Positions 48,401 to 53,418 of a DNA stretch of 54,902 nt are shown in pieces. Within the stretch, counting starts at the first letter, position 1, and every line of letters starts with the position of its first letter. The stretch spans positions 40,660 through 95,561 of the forward strand of contig DBPU01000026.1 in the NCBI GenBank assembly GCA_002305615.1, in the 5' to 3' direction. The translations under genes were made by a program, and so were the position numbers. The notes under the pieces are model-generated. The model worked only from the letters and a program-made list of their open reading frames with translations, made no database searches and was not told the DNA's origin. The stretch is from Verrucomicrobia bacterium UBA1412. Lineage in GTDB: Bacteria > Verrucomicrobiota > Verrucomicrobiia > Limisphaerales > UBA1412.

Positions 48401-49140
48401 GTCGCTATACCGAAAGTCCGGTTGATTAAATCCGTCAGTACCGGCCCCGACGCACTCAGGATATTGAACGTGCGCATCTGACGTTCCATCGGAGGGGCTA
48501 CGTCTGCCAGCATCAATAGCTTTTCTATCCGCTCAATATTCTCAATCCGGTCGGTCACGATAATCCCTTTGCCACGGCCGGCAGGGAAAACCGAACCCGC
48601 ATTGGAAAGCATCGTTGTTGTCGATTGAGCGATTTCATTCGGATCCAGATTCTTGAAATTCAACGCCACCGTTACGATTTCACCGGGGCGTACATCTCCC
48701 TTTTCTTCCAGATTCCTCAAGACTTTGACCGGAGTCTGCCGAAGCTTGGACAGCGGAAGCAGTCTCAAATAACGGTCTTGCTCAACCAGCATGGCATCCT
48801 TCATCGAAAGAATCAGGTTCAACGTATCCAGCGCCTCAGTATAGCCGTAAGGCTCAGGATCCGAGAACTTCATCGTCCCATCCAACGAAACGTCTACCAA
48901 TAAAGGCTTATTCACCATCTGAGCAAATCGCTCAATGACGGTCATGTAAGGAATTCCGTCAAACTGGAAGCGAATATTTTTGGCTTCCTGATTTGTCGTC
49001 GGCTCTGGAGCCGTCGGTGCATTCACGGGGGCGTTCGTGCCCCCTGCATTGGGTTGAGCCGTCTGCGCTTTAGCGTAAACCAGGCTGGCTACCATGCAGC
49101 CCAGCAGCGCCGAAAGTCTTATTGCTTTTCTAATTGTCAT
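39457..49140 (-). CDS. Giant secretin (GspD/PilQ family) with about 33 N1-type modules
   Basis: 3227 residues; a typical GspD has 600-750. Order: Sec signal peptide (about 1-25), Pro/Thr/Asn-rich linker (26-55), N0 domain (56-153, IRFQFDGIPYMTVIERFAQ style), then a continuous array of about 33 secretin N-type modules (154-2921) of mostly 65-85 residues. The secretin barrel domain follows (2922 to about 3150, VLIQVVLAEVTL start and VPWIGNIPLLGALF signature), then a 77-residue tail. Each module ends with the pattern of a short strand N-x-x-x-V and a helix ending L-D. Secretins form 12-15-subunit outer-membrane rings; the modules should stack as periplasmic rings. No frame break or near-identical repeat is seen, so this is not an assembly artefact. 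It overlaps the upstream gene by 11 bases. Confidence 0.92.
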   Translation of the reverse strand: MTIRKAIRLSALLGCMVASLVYAKAQTAQPNAGGTNAPVNAPTAPEPTTNQEAKNIRFQFDGIPYMTVIERFAQMVNKPLLVDVSLDGTMKFSDPEPYGYTEALDTLNLILSMKDAMLVEQDRYLRLLPLSKLRQTPVKVLRNLEEKGDVRPGEIVTVALNFKNLDPNEIAQSTTTMLSNAGSVFPAGRGKGIIVTDRIENIERIEKLLMLADVAPPMERQMRTFNILSASGPVLTDLINRTFGIATAPVKSQYNKEKNSYIPLPPSPEDYVTAVWDEASRTMVIFGPTERVDLAEQLINRFENKEGLSPTDVRIFYPIEMTPAELSNVIFQTVSGVAGPRENPDTAVTKARLVVDEKLGRLIVTTPVAGQMETIEKVIKKVDPASMGAGIAPASTVSDMKIIYPKHLSPSELSDMLRQSVSGIAAPGERVSNKARLVVDAKQGRLLVITADPEQLALIERVIAQLDTEGDKSTAVTLDTKIFYPRRMTPEELSTMLRQMVNGIAAANENDPQKAKLVVDPKFDRLMVISSNAALLKEIEAAIEKVDGFSTADTDSTQKGTPDQASLEKNETSVVRLQYAVALEIGGLIEKTFNDRRFGLRVLVDERSNSLVLNGKAGVLQAVRDVIKDLDVQSSSVSSRQIRFLDIQGDPYQIANLTTQVLAEQMRNDVAGSTPQERRRLQQMQRMDVPRIIPEPNTGRLIICGSDEELEKIKAIVEEIDLKSGGSLGVKVFRLRGNYPYELSSVLNRYLNTYREKRKGGPNPSVFVDGHNNSLVVCGTISDIEQASALIEQIDLNQDREPRIVKVFSAQYSDPYELMNRLKMIYNDQLKSKPEAGAPDAVFIPDYSANSITVAASESHMKLLEELLELLLGESAAANGEFRQFLLKGSSPSMVQSALQMIFNRETRSRGMRPWVYPDWNENKIFVYGRPADIAKAEQIIAELDGAATDNPREMKIFNVKTPDMWSFTEQVQQLYRDQMGAAPGKGAGDAKFFPDYTGRLVVSASQNQMQIIEKVIEALNQDVQIESSLRVFKLKRADARNIYPLVQHVTLYRGGVRTRGVAPTVNLDIQRNAIVVYGRPTDITQVEMIINELDSSEMEQAREMKTYRVTSRNVNDQINRVRTFYTDQIKAKPELGIADAIFLPDNEFGRMMVAASRDQLALIDEIVNKLDDKATLPDMQLKLLQPTNASNQEIAAALNFVVRARRMQRPGMAPWISADTRTGGIFVFGMLEDIEYAEQLVKEFDSAGQGLERVVCTYDVQYANMYQFANNVKNLYQDQLKGNSGLGAADAYIFGDDYSGKLIVGVRKDQKEMMDGVVKTLQEKSDAAEPTVRMFTLKSARPSQLVPVLNTVIYSRTSRSTVSTRATADDLNNRIIVSGSAGEADRLGKLIEQLDVPQVRDARVLRMFDIDTWDVWGYSERLQELYRDQIKGLTEAGPPDAIILPDDFSGRLIVAANEKQMPLIESIMQTLLTELPERQMELRTYKLENIYTSEAMRTINTLMQGHGSSRRGISWAWSRSSNQDSLTMSPDEKNNSIVVMGSPSKLSMLEKILKVVDQKPEKPDREVRFYTLVNADALDVELRLDGLFNDPGRPEQMIFESDFIANTLTVVAREKDFQEIEEMIEKMDNIARDLTEVVRLIPVTNMSAEQMAKVLENIYPQISPSMLEIVEKLPPRTAEKTGTATGYKAPKATEEEVAPQVSTVSQAEESEPMKVTLAVDSNANTLIVSGPSFEVDRIRSIVSQLQSSFSQGDSEIRLFRLNEADPVMLARTLNQLFSTAPISVDAESRFGARGEGRNGRQQQQQQQGQQQGQQQGQPQQPPQQQQGQPGLPPVPRAIIVPETRTRSVIVRAKPADFVALESLIKQLDAEGIDSLLEYKMVILKNANPTQMLQIVNRVLNQLDVVRPGDPVAVSADERTRSLFLIARDAVMEKLVQIISELDMDTGTAEMEVKVYPLKYVSGTQMGVLLQNLFGAEAGMRRGPGRPGTQTEMVQRLSLKDEEGKDIILDLSKPIKIITDPSPAGLNRLIVGVSQSNKVALDEVIRQLDRELPSDMSGVRIIALKNSDANSLSMSLQRLINERVRQRGQADEVRTVILADARSNSLIIGGSNANMALIENLAQELDSRDSALFNNIRQIELKHATAQRLSSTLSALFQRRSSGGGWGGGRGGGVANQAVILPDPRSNSLLVAASDEDNKLLDELLAKLDKPMENPNLEPEVIILEQNDATRLAATIRSVFAARLQAISQPGVQPDPQDRVNVEADTLSNSLIVTANSDNLKTVHDLVKKLDQEPIAEGLVETLVLKYADAQRVSTMLRTLIQQGVYRPGSSVQGRRGGGSQRDAFAITSDIPSNTLIISASPENMALAKELISEIDTEENRNASDIQTYALKHARAGTIITTLDTFFRNKSNAESRAGIRERAMPITIAADERSNVLLVTGGKEDLDLLGKMLVELDVKDANSRILFNIYPLKNSTASKMQMTLQRLFQNRPAQSRGVPSDPITIVADAWSNALVIGSSPDDESMVQSLITQLDQPETDTVKVQVFPMKNADARRVATTVQALLRGQQGGGGFGAGVGPTVNADERINAIIVSAGENDIKRLQELVEKLDTTQVARVNEIRIFSLTYARATELSSILNSVLNTNPQNLTQTSVARQSLLQFITRTQEGKDIVSSALREGILITPDARSNSLIVSAPVDYMEFLVSLVKSMDQASPQEAKIQIFSLKNADARQMATVLTALFRLQATTGAASQRSVEYTLVKPMSDALSEQMGIEPTEAAGGSDGKSAVVGSAEQYALTVTIDLRTNTVLVGGTEHYVSLASEIIQTLDSHPAQERKAKVYRLRNSRAADMETALRTFLQQDLNRTISILGQSGAGAAQTILDREVSIVAETVSNSLLISSSPRYFTEVEALIEELDQPLPQVLIQVVLAEVTLDSKTELGVEWKYMDAAGGTPFSLGTDLGVADALEKFGGFSAAVTGSKVNFLMRALQEDGRLEVLSSPQILTADNVEANINIGERVPIVTDTRFSDYGNQTSTYEYENVGVILTVTPSISPDGTVKMTVEPEVSQLTSDTVEVSKDVKIPIISQRTARTTVSVQSGQSVLIGGLISTTDDSRSKKVPWIGNIPLLGALFRNKAYEVDRKELLIVLTPQVIMSSSQTGTNIMDVMDMTRKGFQDSILQTGMKRDPLQEKVLKGILPEGLEMNEDAEGSDKKTKRSVNHTKELLIDP
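39691..40377 (-). other. Secretin C-terminal barrel domain
   Basis: Residues 2922-3150. It starts VLIQVVLAEVTLDSKTELGVEW, contains LEVLSSPQILTADNVEANINIGE and GVILTVTPSISPDGTVKM, and closes with the family signature SVLIGGLI...VPWIGNIPLLGALF and LLIVLTPQVI. It is canonical and complete, so the protein should make a normal outer-membrane gate. Confidence 0.95.
40378..44448 (-). repeat. Secretin zone 3: fifteen modules of the NADA/ARSNSLIV type (residues 1565-2921)
   Basis: Modules 19-33 carry L-K-N-A-D-A (or a variant such as LKYADAQ, LKHARAG, MKNADAR) at the first helix and A-D-x-R-S-N-S-L-I-V at the second strand, then a helix ending L-D. This is the form closest to the N1/N2/N3 modules of ordinary GspD. 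Lengths vary from 73 to about 122 residues because several carry long insertions between the two halves. Confidence 0.82.
43648..43737 (-). repeat. Gln-rich low-complexity insertion inside secretin module 21
   Basis: Residues 1802-1831 are almost entirely Gln, Gly and Pro, encoded by mixed CAG/CAA codons. The insertion sits in the loop between the first helix and the second strand of module 21, the position where other modules carry only a short loop. Probably a flexible tract; its repetitive DNA is prone to slippage. Confidence 0.85.
44449..46959 (-). repeat. Secretin zone 2: alternating B/A module array (residues 728-1564)
   Basis: Eleven modules alternate strictly between two types. A modules (802, 952, 1102, 1254, 1403) carry Y-x-D-Q-x-K/G followed by G-x-x-D-A-x-F/I-x-P/G-D and x-V-x-A-S/N. 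B modules (728, 880, 1027, 1179, 1331, 1478) carry an Arg/Gly-rich loop followed by P-x-V/W and V-Y-G-R-P-x-D-I or related, ending L-D. The five B-A pairs measure 152, 147, 152, 152 and 147 residues by direct count, so the unit duplicated was a pair of about 450 bp. Confidence 0.82.
47428..48213 (-). repeat. Secretin zone 1: tandem triplicate of one module type (residues 310-571)
   Basis: Modules 3, 4 and 5 share a private consensus: IFYP-x-x-M/L-T/S-P-x-E-L-S near the start, V-x-G-I/V-A, K-A-R/K-L-V-V-D in the middle, R-L-x-V and a helix ending in V/L-D. Lengths are about 86, 78 and 98 residues including linkers. The resemblance is closer among these three than to flanking modules, which points to two tandem duplications followed by divergence. 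Confidence 0.8.
48682..48975 (-). other. Secretin N0 domain
   Basis: Residues 56-153. It begins IRFQFDGIPYMTVIERFAQMV and has the alternate strand-helix layout of the N0/TonB-short domain that opens GspD, including EALDTLNLILSMKDAML and the return strand YLRLLPL. In GspD this domain touches GspC. The potential partner here is the GspC-like domain of the gene at 49130. Confidence 0.82.
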
Positions 49141-50170
49141 TGTTTTTTAAATCTTCTTTCTGTTTAAGGTCTAAGGGGAGTTGCTCTTCGTTCATCTGAT
49201 GCAGCTGAGCCAGCGTGCATCCCTGTTCCAAAGCCCAATATCCCGAGGTGTTCTTCAAAATTACTCTACTTTCCGAATCCAGAATGGAATCGGGCATAGG
49301 CATGGAGCGATAATCTACTGCCATAATTGTCCATCCCTCAATGGTGTCGCCGGGCTGATAAACCGCAACGGAACCGGATTCCACGTTTTTGAGGTGTATT
49401 TCGGCCTTTCCGGCCCACTCGGAAAGTGAAATCACTTTAAAAATTTCCGGACGAAAAGCCGGAGGAGTACTGTTTTCCGCAACAGCAGTCTCTCCCGGAG
49501 AAGAAACATTTTCAGGCCGTTTCACATAGGGACGGAATAAATCTCTGACCACGATTCCTTCATAAAGCTGCCTCTCCGGAGTCCCCAGCTCCGCCACGGC
49601 AACCTCCGTCATCGTATTCGTACCCAGGTTCGCCGGCGGGGGCTCCAAGACCAAAGTCAGATAGCGAAAACCTATCTTAACGACACCCGGCTGACTCGAT
49701 GCCGAAAGTCTGACTCCGTCCAGTTTGTGCAAAGCTTCTGCACTCTGTAAAAGGTAAAGTAAATCCACGACTTTTGTGAGCGGTCCCTCTCCTTGTACGG
49801 TCCAACCGACTTCACGCGCCAGGCCGCGCCCGACTCGAGTCGGGCCTACAGGGGAACGAGTGAACTGCCGCGGATTTAATCCCACTTGCTCTATCAATTT
49901 GTTCAGCAGTTCGCCCAGCACTCCGTTGGCCTGATCCGTGTGAGTGTGAATCATCTTTTGCGCAGCAGCCTGGACTTCCTTCTCAGCTATCTTGTATTGA
50001 TCCTGTTCTTTCTTGAGTTTCCCGAGTTTTACCTGAAGTTGAGTCTTCTGACTTCTCAAGTCTTTAGCCGGTTTTACGATAGCCCCCTGTATCAAAAGAA
50101 CGACAACAATAACCGCAACAAAGGAGAGAACTACAATTGCCAATATCTTTTCGCGACCTCTTATCTGCAT
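49130..50170 (-). CDS. PilO/GspM-like protein with PilP/GspC-like C-terminal domain
   Basis: 346 residues. A membrane segment (about 9-31) is followed by a coiled coil (about 34-75) and a ferredoxin-like region (about 80-180), the plan of PilO/GspM. After a linker comes RDLFRPY (209-215) and a small beta domain (about 243-318): FKVISLSEWAGKAEIHL, SVAVYQPGDTIEGWTIMAV, SRVILKNTSGYWALEQG. This matches the HR/PilP layout of GspC and PilP, including the G-D-x-I-x-G-W turn. Such domains bind the secretin N0 domain, and the secretin is the next gene (11-base overlap). Two bases separate it from the PilM-PilN gene. The fusion joins two proteins that are usually separate. Confidence 0.78.
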   Translation of the reverse strand: MQIRGREKILAIVVLSFVAVIVVVLLIQGAIVKPAKDLRSQKTQLQVKLGKLKKEQDQYKIAEKEVQAAAQKMIHTHTDQANGVLGELLNKLIEQVGLNPRQFTRSPVGPTRVGRGLAREVGWTVQGEGPLTKVVDLLYLLQSAEALHKLDGVRLSASSQPGVVKIGFRYLTLVLEPPPANLGTNTMTEVAVAELGTPERQLYEGIVVRDLFRPYVKRPENVSSPGETAVAENSTPPAFRPEIFKVISLSEWAGKAEIHLKNVESGSVAVYQPGDTIEGWTIMAVDYRSMPMPDSILDSESRVILKNTSGYWALEQGCTLAQLHQMNEEQLPLDLKQKEDLKNNDN

Positions 50171-50172
50171 AA

Positions 50173-51939
50173 CTATCGGCCTCCTCTACCGGCTTGTTGT
50201 TGAGCACGCGCAGGGTTCCTGCGTTGCTGCTGTTGTTGTGGCGATTGAGCCTCAGCTGCCTGTGCCGCCTTTTGATTCATCTCCCGCCGCTGCTGTGCAT
50301 TCAACAAGGAAATATCATCCTGCGGCCGCTCCGGTGCCACACCCAGTGTTTCCAGATCCGGCTTGGCTCCGGGAGAGAGCAATAGCTCCATGCTCGTCTG
50401 GAATCCATATCCGCTTCTGCCACTGACCGGCGTAATTGCCGGAGTTTTCAGCCTATAGCCCGCTTCCCGCAATTGGGCATCAAGCTTTGCAATGATATCA
50501 CTTCGAGTAGCCCGGACTGACAAAACAATATTACTACGGGCTCCCGTCGAAAAACTGGCCACATACAGCTCTTGAGACTCGGGCAGTAATGTACTCAGAA
50601 CGGCCAAGTGGTCCAGCCAGTGCAACTCTCCGCTTTGCCATGCCCTCAACGAAAGAGCCTGAATTATGTTTTGCCTCCAGAGATTTTGGTTTTTTGAGAG
50701 ACTGTTGAACTCTTCTTGAACCACGGCAAGCTCAGCCGTCCGGGTTTTAAGAACATGAGAGCGAATTATGAAAAACGAGCCAAATAACATCAATACAACG
50801 ACAACCGCCAGCACAGCCTGACGGGTCTTGCCGGTATTGGGCATTGTAGGCTTTTTAGGATTCAAAAAGTCGATGGATAAATGATCTTTCTCCAAAATTC
50901 CTGCAGCCAGCCCGACCATCGAAGTAAGAGAAAGAGTATCGAGATTCTCCTTATTTTTCAGCTGCAAAAGCTCTGCAGGGTTGAACTCCTCAACTCCGAT
51001 GCCGGCTGTCTGAGTTCGGGCCCTGAGCGAATCTAATACCTGGGCCGTTTCTGCCCCCATGTTCATCACATAAATCTTGCTGATCTGCCCCTGTAAATCC
51101 TCCTGCTCATAAGAGTGCAGACACCGTACCGTCTCTGTCGTTATCTGCTCTATTCGCTCTTCCTCCTGTTTTTTATCCTTCTGATTGGGTGCCGATTCTT
51201 TCAAAGAGGCTTCACGGCTGAATACCAGATTCTCTCCCTTGACCACATCCAAAATAACCGTATCCTCCGTCACAGAAAGGAGCATCAAGGTTTCAGTAAA
51301 ATCTTTCGGGACTACGCCGCAATAGTGCAAGCTCTCTGCCCTGCCGTCCGATTGAAAGCCCAACGCAATCAGCTTCAAACCGGCCGCTTTGCAAATCTCC
51401 CTGTAGCGGTTCACCACCATGACCGGAACCACTGCCACAGTAATCTGCAGCTGCTTTTCGGGCTTCTTTTCAGCTTCCGATGCTTCAGGAGAATCCAGAG
51501 CTTTCGGCTGTTCTTTGGCGATCTGAATTGAAAAATCTATAACCGCATCCTCTGAGCGAAAGGGCAAATCACGGGCAATCTGGAAGTGAACCATGGAAGC
51601 AGCCTCTCCCTCATTTTCCACAAAGGGAATCATCATCTGCCTCAGCATCACCTCTGAGCGAGGAACCCCAAAAGCCACACCCCCGGGGTGGAATTTCAAC
51701 TCCTTAAGCTTCTTGCCCAGTATCTCTCCGAGCTCTTTGTCTTTCGCCATGGGAGGCACTTCCAGCCTTGCCTCTTCATAGCGCGATATCCTCATACCGG
51801 AGCCGCGCTTGGCCGCATAAAGCAATCTAAGCTCTTCCCCCGCCAAGTCTAAAACCGCCACTGAGGTGGGCGCTTTTTTCATATTCAAAAGCTCCCTCAC
51901 CTTCTTCTCCAGATTTTTTATATTAAATTTTTCTGCCAC
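50173..51939 (-). CDS. PilM-PilN fusion (GspL-like) assembly platform protein
   Basis: 588 residues from GTG 51939, with GGGAG nine bases upstream. Residues about 22-350 are a PilM-type actin-like cytoplasmic domain (SVAVLDLAGEELRLL, VAFGVPRSEVMLRQM, FQIARDLPF). SIDFLNPKKP (355-364) is the PilN N-terminal motif, which in type IV pili binds PilM; it leads into a membrane segment (about 374-393), coiled coil and a ferredoxin-like periplasmic domain. This equals GspL, which naturally joins both parts. The last 30 residues are Gln/Arg/Ala-rich (QQQQQRRNPARAQQQ). It is expected to hold the cytoplasmic motor ATPase (GspE-like), which is not in the window. Confidence 0.87.
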   Translation of the reverse strand: MAEKFNIKNLEKKVRELLNMKKAPTSVAVLDLAGEELRLLYAAKRGSGMRISRYEEARLEVPPMAKDKELGEILGKKLKELKFHPGGVAFGVPRSEVMLRQMMIPFVENEGEAASMVHFQIARDLPFRSEDAVIDFSIQIAKEQPKALDSPEASEAEKKPEKQLQITVAVVPVMVVNRYREICKAAGLKLIALGFQSDGRAESLHYCGVVPKDFTETLMLLSVTEDTVILDVVKGENLVFSREASLKESAPNQKDKKQEEERIEQITTETVRCLHSYEQEDLQGQISKIYVMNMGAETAQVLDSLRARTQTAGIGVEEFNPAELLQLKNKENLDTLSLTSMVGLAAGILEKDHLSIDFLNPKKPTMPNTGKTRQAVLAVVVVLMLFGSFFIIRSHVLKTRTAELAVVQEEFNSLSKNQNLWRQNIIQALSLRAWQSGELHWLDHLAVLSTLLPESQELYVASFSTGARSNIVLSVRATRSDIIAKLDAQLREAGYRLKTPAITPVSGRSGYGFQTSMELLLSPGAKPDLETLGVAPERPQDDISLLNAQQRREMNQKAAQAAEAQSPQQQQQRRNPARAQQQAGRGGR

Positions 51940-51951
51940 GCCTCGTTCTCC

Positions 51952-53418
51952 CTAGATTGCTGCTGAACTGGTCCCACTAATCCCGTTAACTCCGTTATCG
52001 ATTTTAAAAGGCATTCCCAAACGCGTCAAATCCCGCATCATCAAAATCCGGGGTGTCTTCCCGGCTATATCGACAATTACTTCCAATATCCTGTACCTCC
52101 CCGAAGGGATTGAATACCCCATTACATAAAAATGATACTGCCAGGAACGGGTCGTGATATAAGGATAAACGGCTTGAAACTTTTCAAGGCTCAAAACGCC
52201 CTGATTCAAAAGCCATGCAGGAGTATTGAGCTGATCTGCCAATAGTCCTTCCCGTGCGGAGATAATCGCCTCTGCTTCGCTCTCTTCCATTCCCGGCAAA
52301 ACCATCAGCACCTCCTTTGAGGCCGTATTCACGTTGATTAAAGCCGGAAGGTAAGCTTCGTCTATCGTAGTACACGAATCAAAAACCTTTTCCATCTCGT
52401 CGTCTGACAGTTCCACCCGATAATCCTTTTCATTGCCCTCTTCATCTTTCAATTTCTCACTGGAATTGAGCAATACAGTCAGACTCTCGATCTTTTTATT
52501 GTTCCTCTGCATGGCTTCTATAAAAGAAAGGGTCTCCATGGACAACCCCAGAGACGCCAGCTCCGCATTGGTGCTGTTGATATTGAGCCGCGGCTCTCCC
52601 AAGCTATCCCGATTCAGATCATAAGATGCTGTGGTCAAAAAATGTCTCAGTCCCATGCCTAAAGGCCCCGAACCTACACCTTCCTGAAAAATCTCCCCCA
52701 CATCCTGGGTACCGCTGTCGCTCTTCAGATTCATATCCAAATCCTTTCCATAAAGAGCTTTCAAATTATATCCTTCCCGGGCCACAAAAGCATCCAAAAA
52801 CTCATACGTCGGAGCCTCTGAGCTACCTTTCTGAACAGGCACTTCAGCTTTACCCTCTTCCGGCTGACTGGGAGAGGCTCCTTCCTGGCTTTCACCGGAG
52901 GTCGGAGCCATTTCATCTACTTCTTCTTCCGGAAGGGACACATCAAAATCGTTTTCTTCAGCGGAGGATGTTTTATCCTTCAGCGCAGCCAGAAGCTCTG
53001 AATCTTCAATGGATTCCTTCAGAGCATCGGGCAAATACTTTAAATTCAATTTTCTGGCCTCATCCGTTAACCCATACGCTATAGCGCTTTCACTATCTTC
53101 AGAGCCACTCCAGTCATACACGGTGAAATACCATTTTTCCTGCCCATCCTCCACTACAAATTGATCTTTGAATTCATCAGGATTATCTCTCCATTCTGCC
53201 AAGCCGGTTTCTGCAGCAAGTGCCACCTGAATAGCCTTATAAACACCGCTGAGCGCGACAGCCCACGCCTGTTCACCCTCCTGGCCTGCGCTTGACGCAG
53301 TCTCTGCAGATTTCATCGCATAGAGCAAACTCACAGCAACCATTGAGCTCAGCAGAATAACCACCAAAACCGCATACAACACAAACCCGGGACAAACCGT
53401 TTTCCTGTAAACTCTCAT
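51952..53418 (-). CDS. gspK: T2SS minor pseudopilin GspK
   Basis: 488 residues (typical GspK about 320-340). The prepilin signal is CPG-FVLYAVLVV, cleaved after Gly11. The +5 position is Ala rather than Glu, which is normal for GspK and distinguishes it from other pseudopilins. Helix-hairpin-helix-like segments are present: LNINSTNAELASLGLS (about 278-293) and ALINVNTASKEVLMVLPGMEESEAEAII (359-386). An acidic Ser/Glu/Pro-rich insertion (about 150-200) accounts for much of the extra length. The start overlaps the gspJ stop as ATGA. GspK caps the pseudopilus tip with GspI and GspJ. Confidence 0.92.
   Translation of the reverse strand: MRVYRKTVCPGFVLYAVLVVILLSSMVAVSLLYAMKSAETASSAGQEGEQAWAVALSGVYKAIQVALAAETGLAEWRDNPDEFKDQFVVEDGQEKWYFTVYDWSGSEDSESAIAYGLTDEARKLNLKYLPDALKESIEDSELLAALKDKTSSAEENDFDVSLPEEEVDEMAPTSGESQEGASPSQPEEGKAEVPVQKGSSEAPTYEFLDAFVAREGYNLKALYGKDLDMNLKSDSGTQDVGEIFQEGVGSGPLGMGLRHFLTTASYDLNRDSLGEPRLNINSTNAELASLGLSMETLSFIEAMQRNNKKIESLTVLLNSSEKLKDEEGNEKDYRVELSDDEMEKVFDSCTTIDEAYLPALINVNTASKEVLMVLPGMEESEAEAIISAREGLLADQLNTPAWLLNQGVLSLEKFQAVYPYITTRSWQYHFYVMGYSIPSGRYRILEVIVDIAGKTPRILMMRDLTRLGMPFKIDNGVNGISGTSSAAI

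Noticed and set aside
39457..49140. The giant gene as a surface adhesin or an assembly artefact of tandem repeats
   Set aside because: The C-terminus is a canonical secretin barrel, the flanking genes are secretion parts, and the modules are too diverged to be collapsed or expanded assembly repeats.
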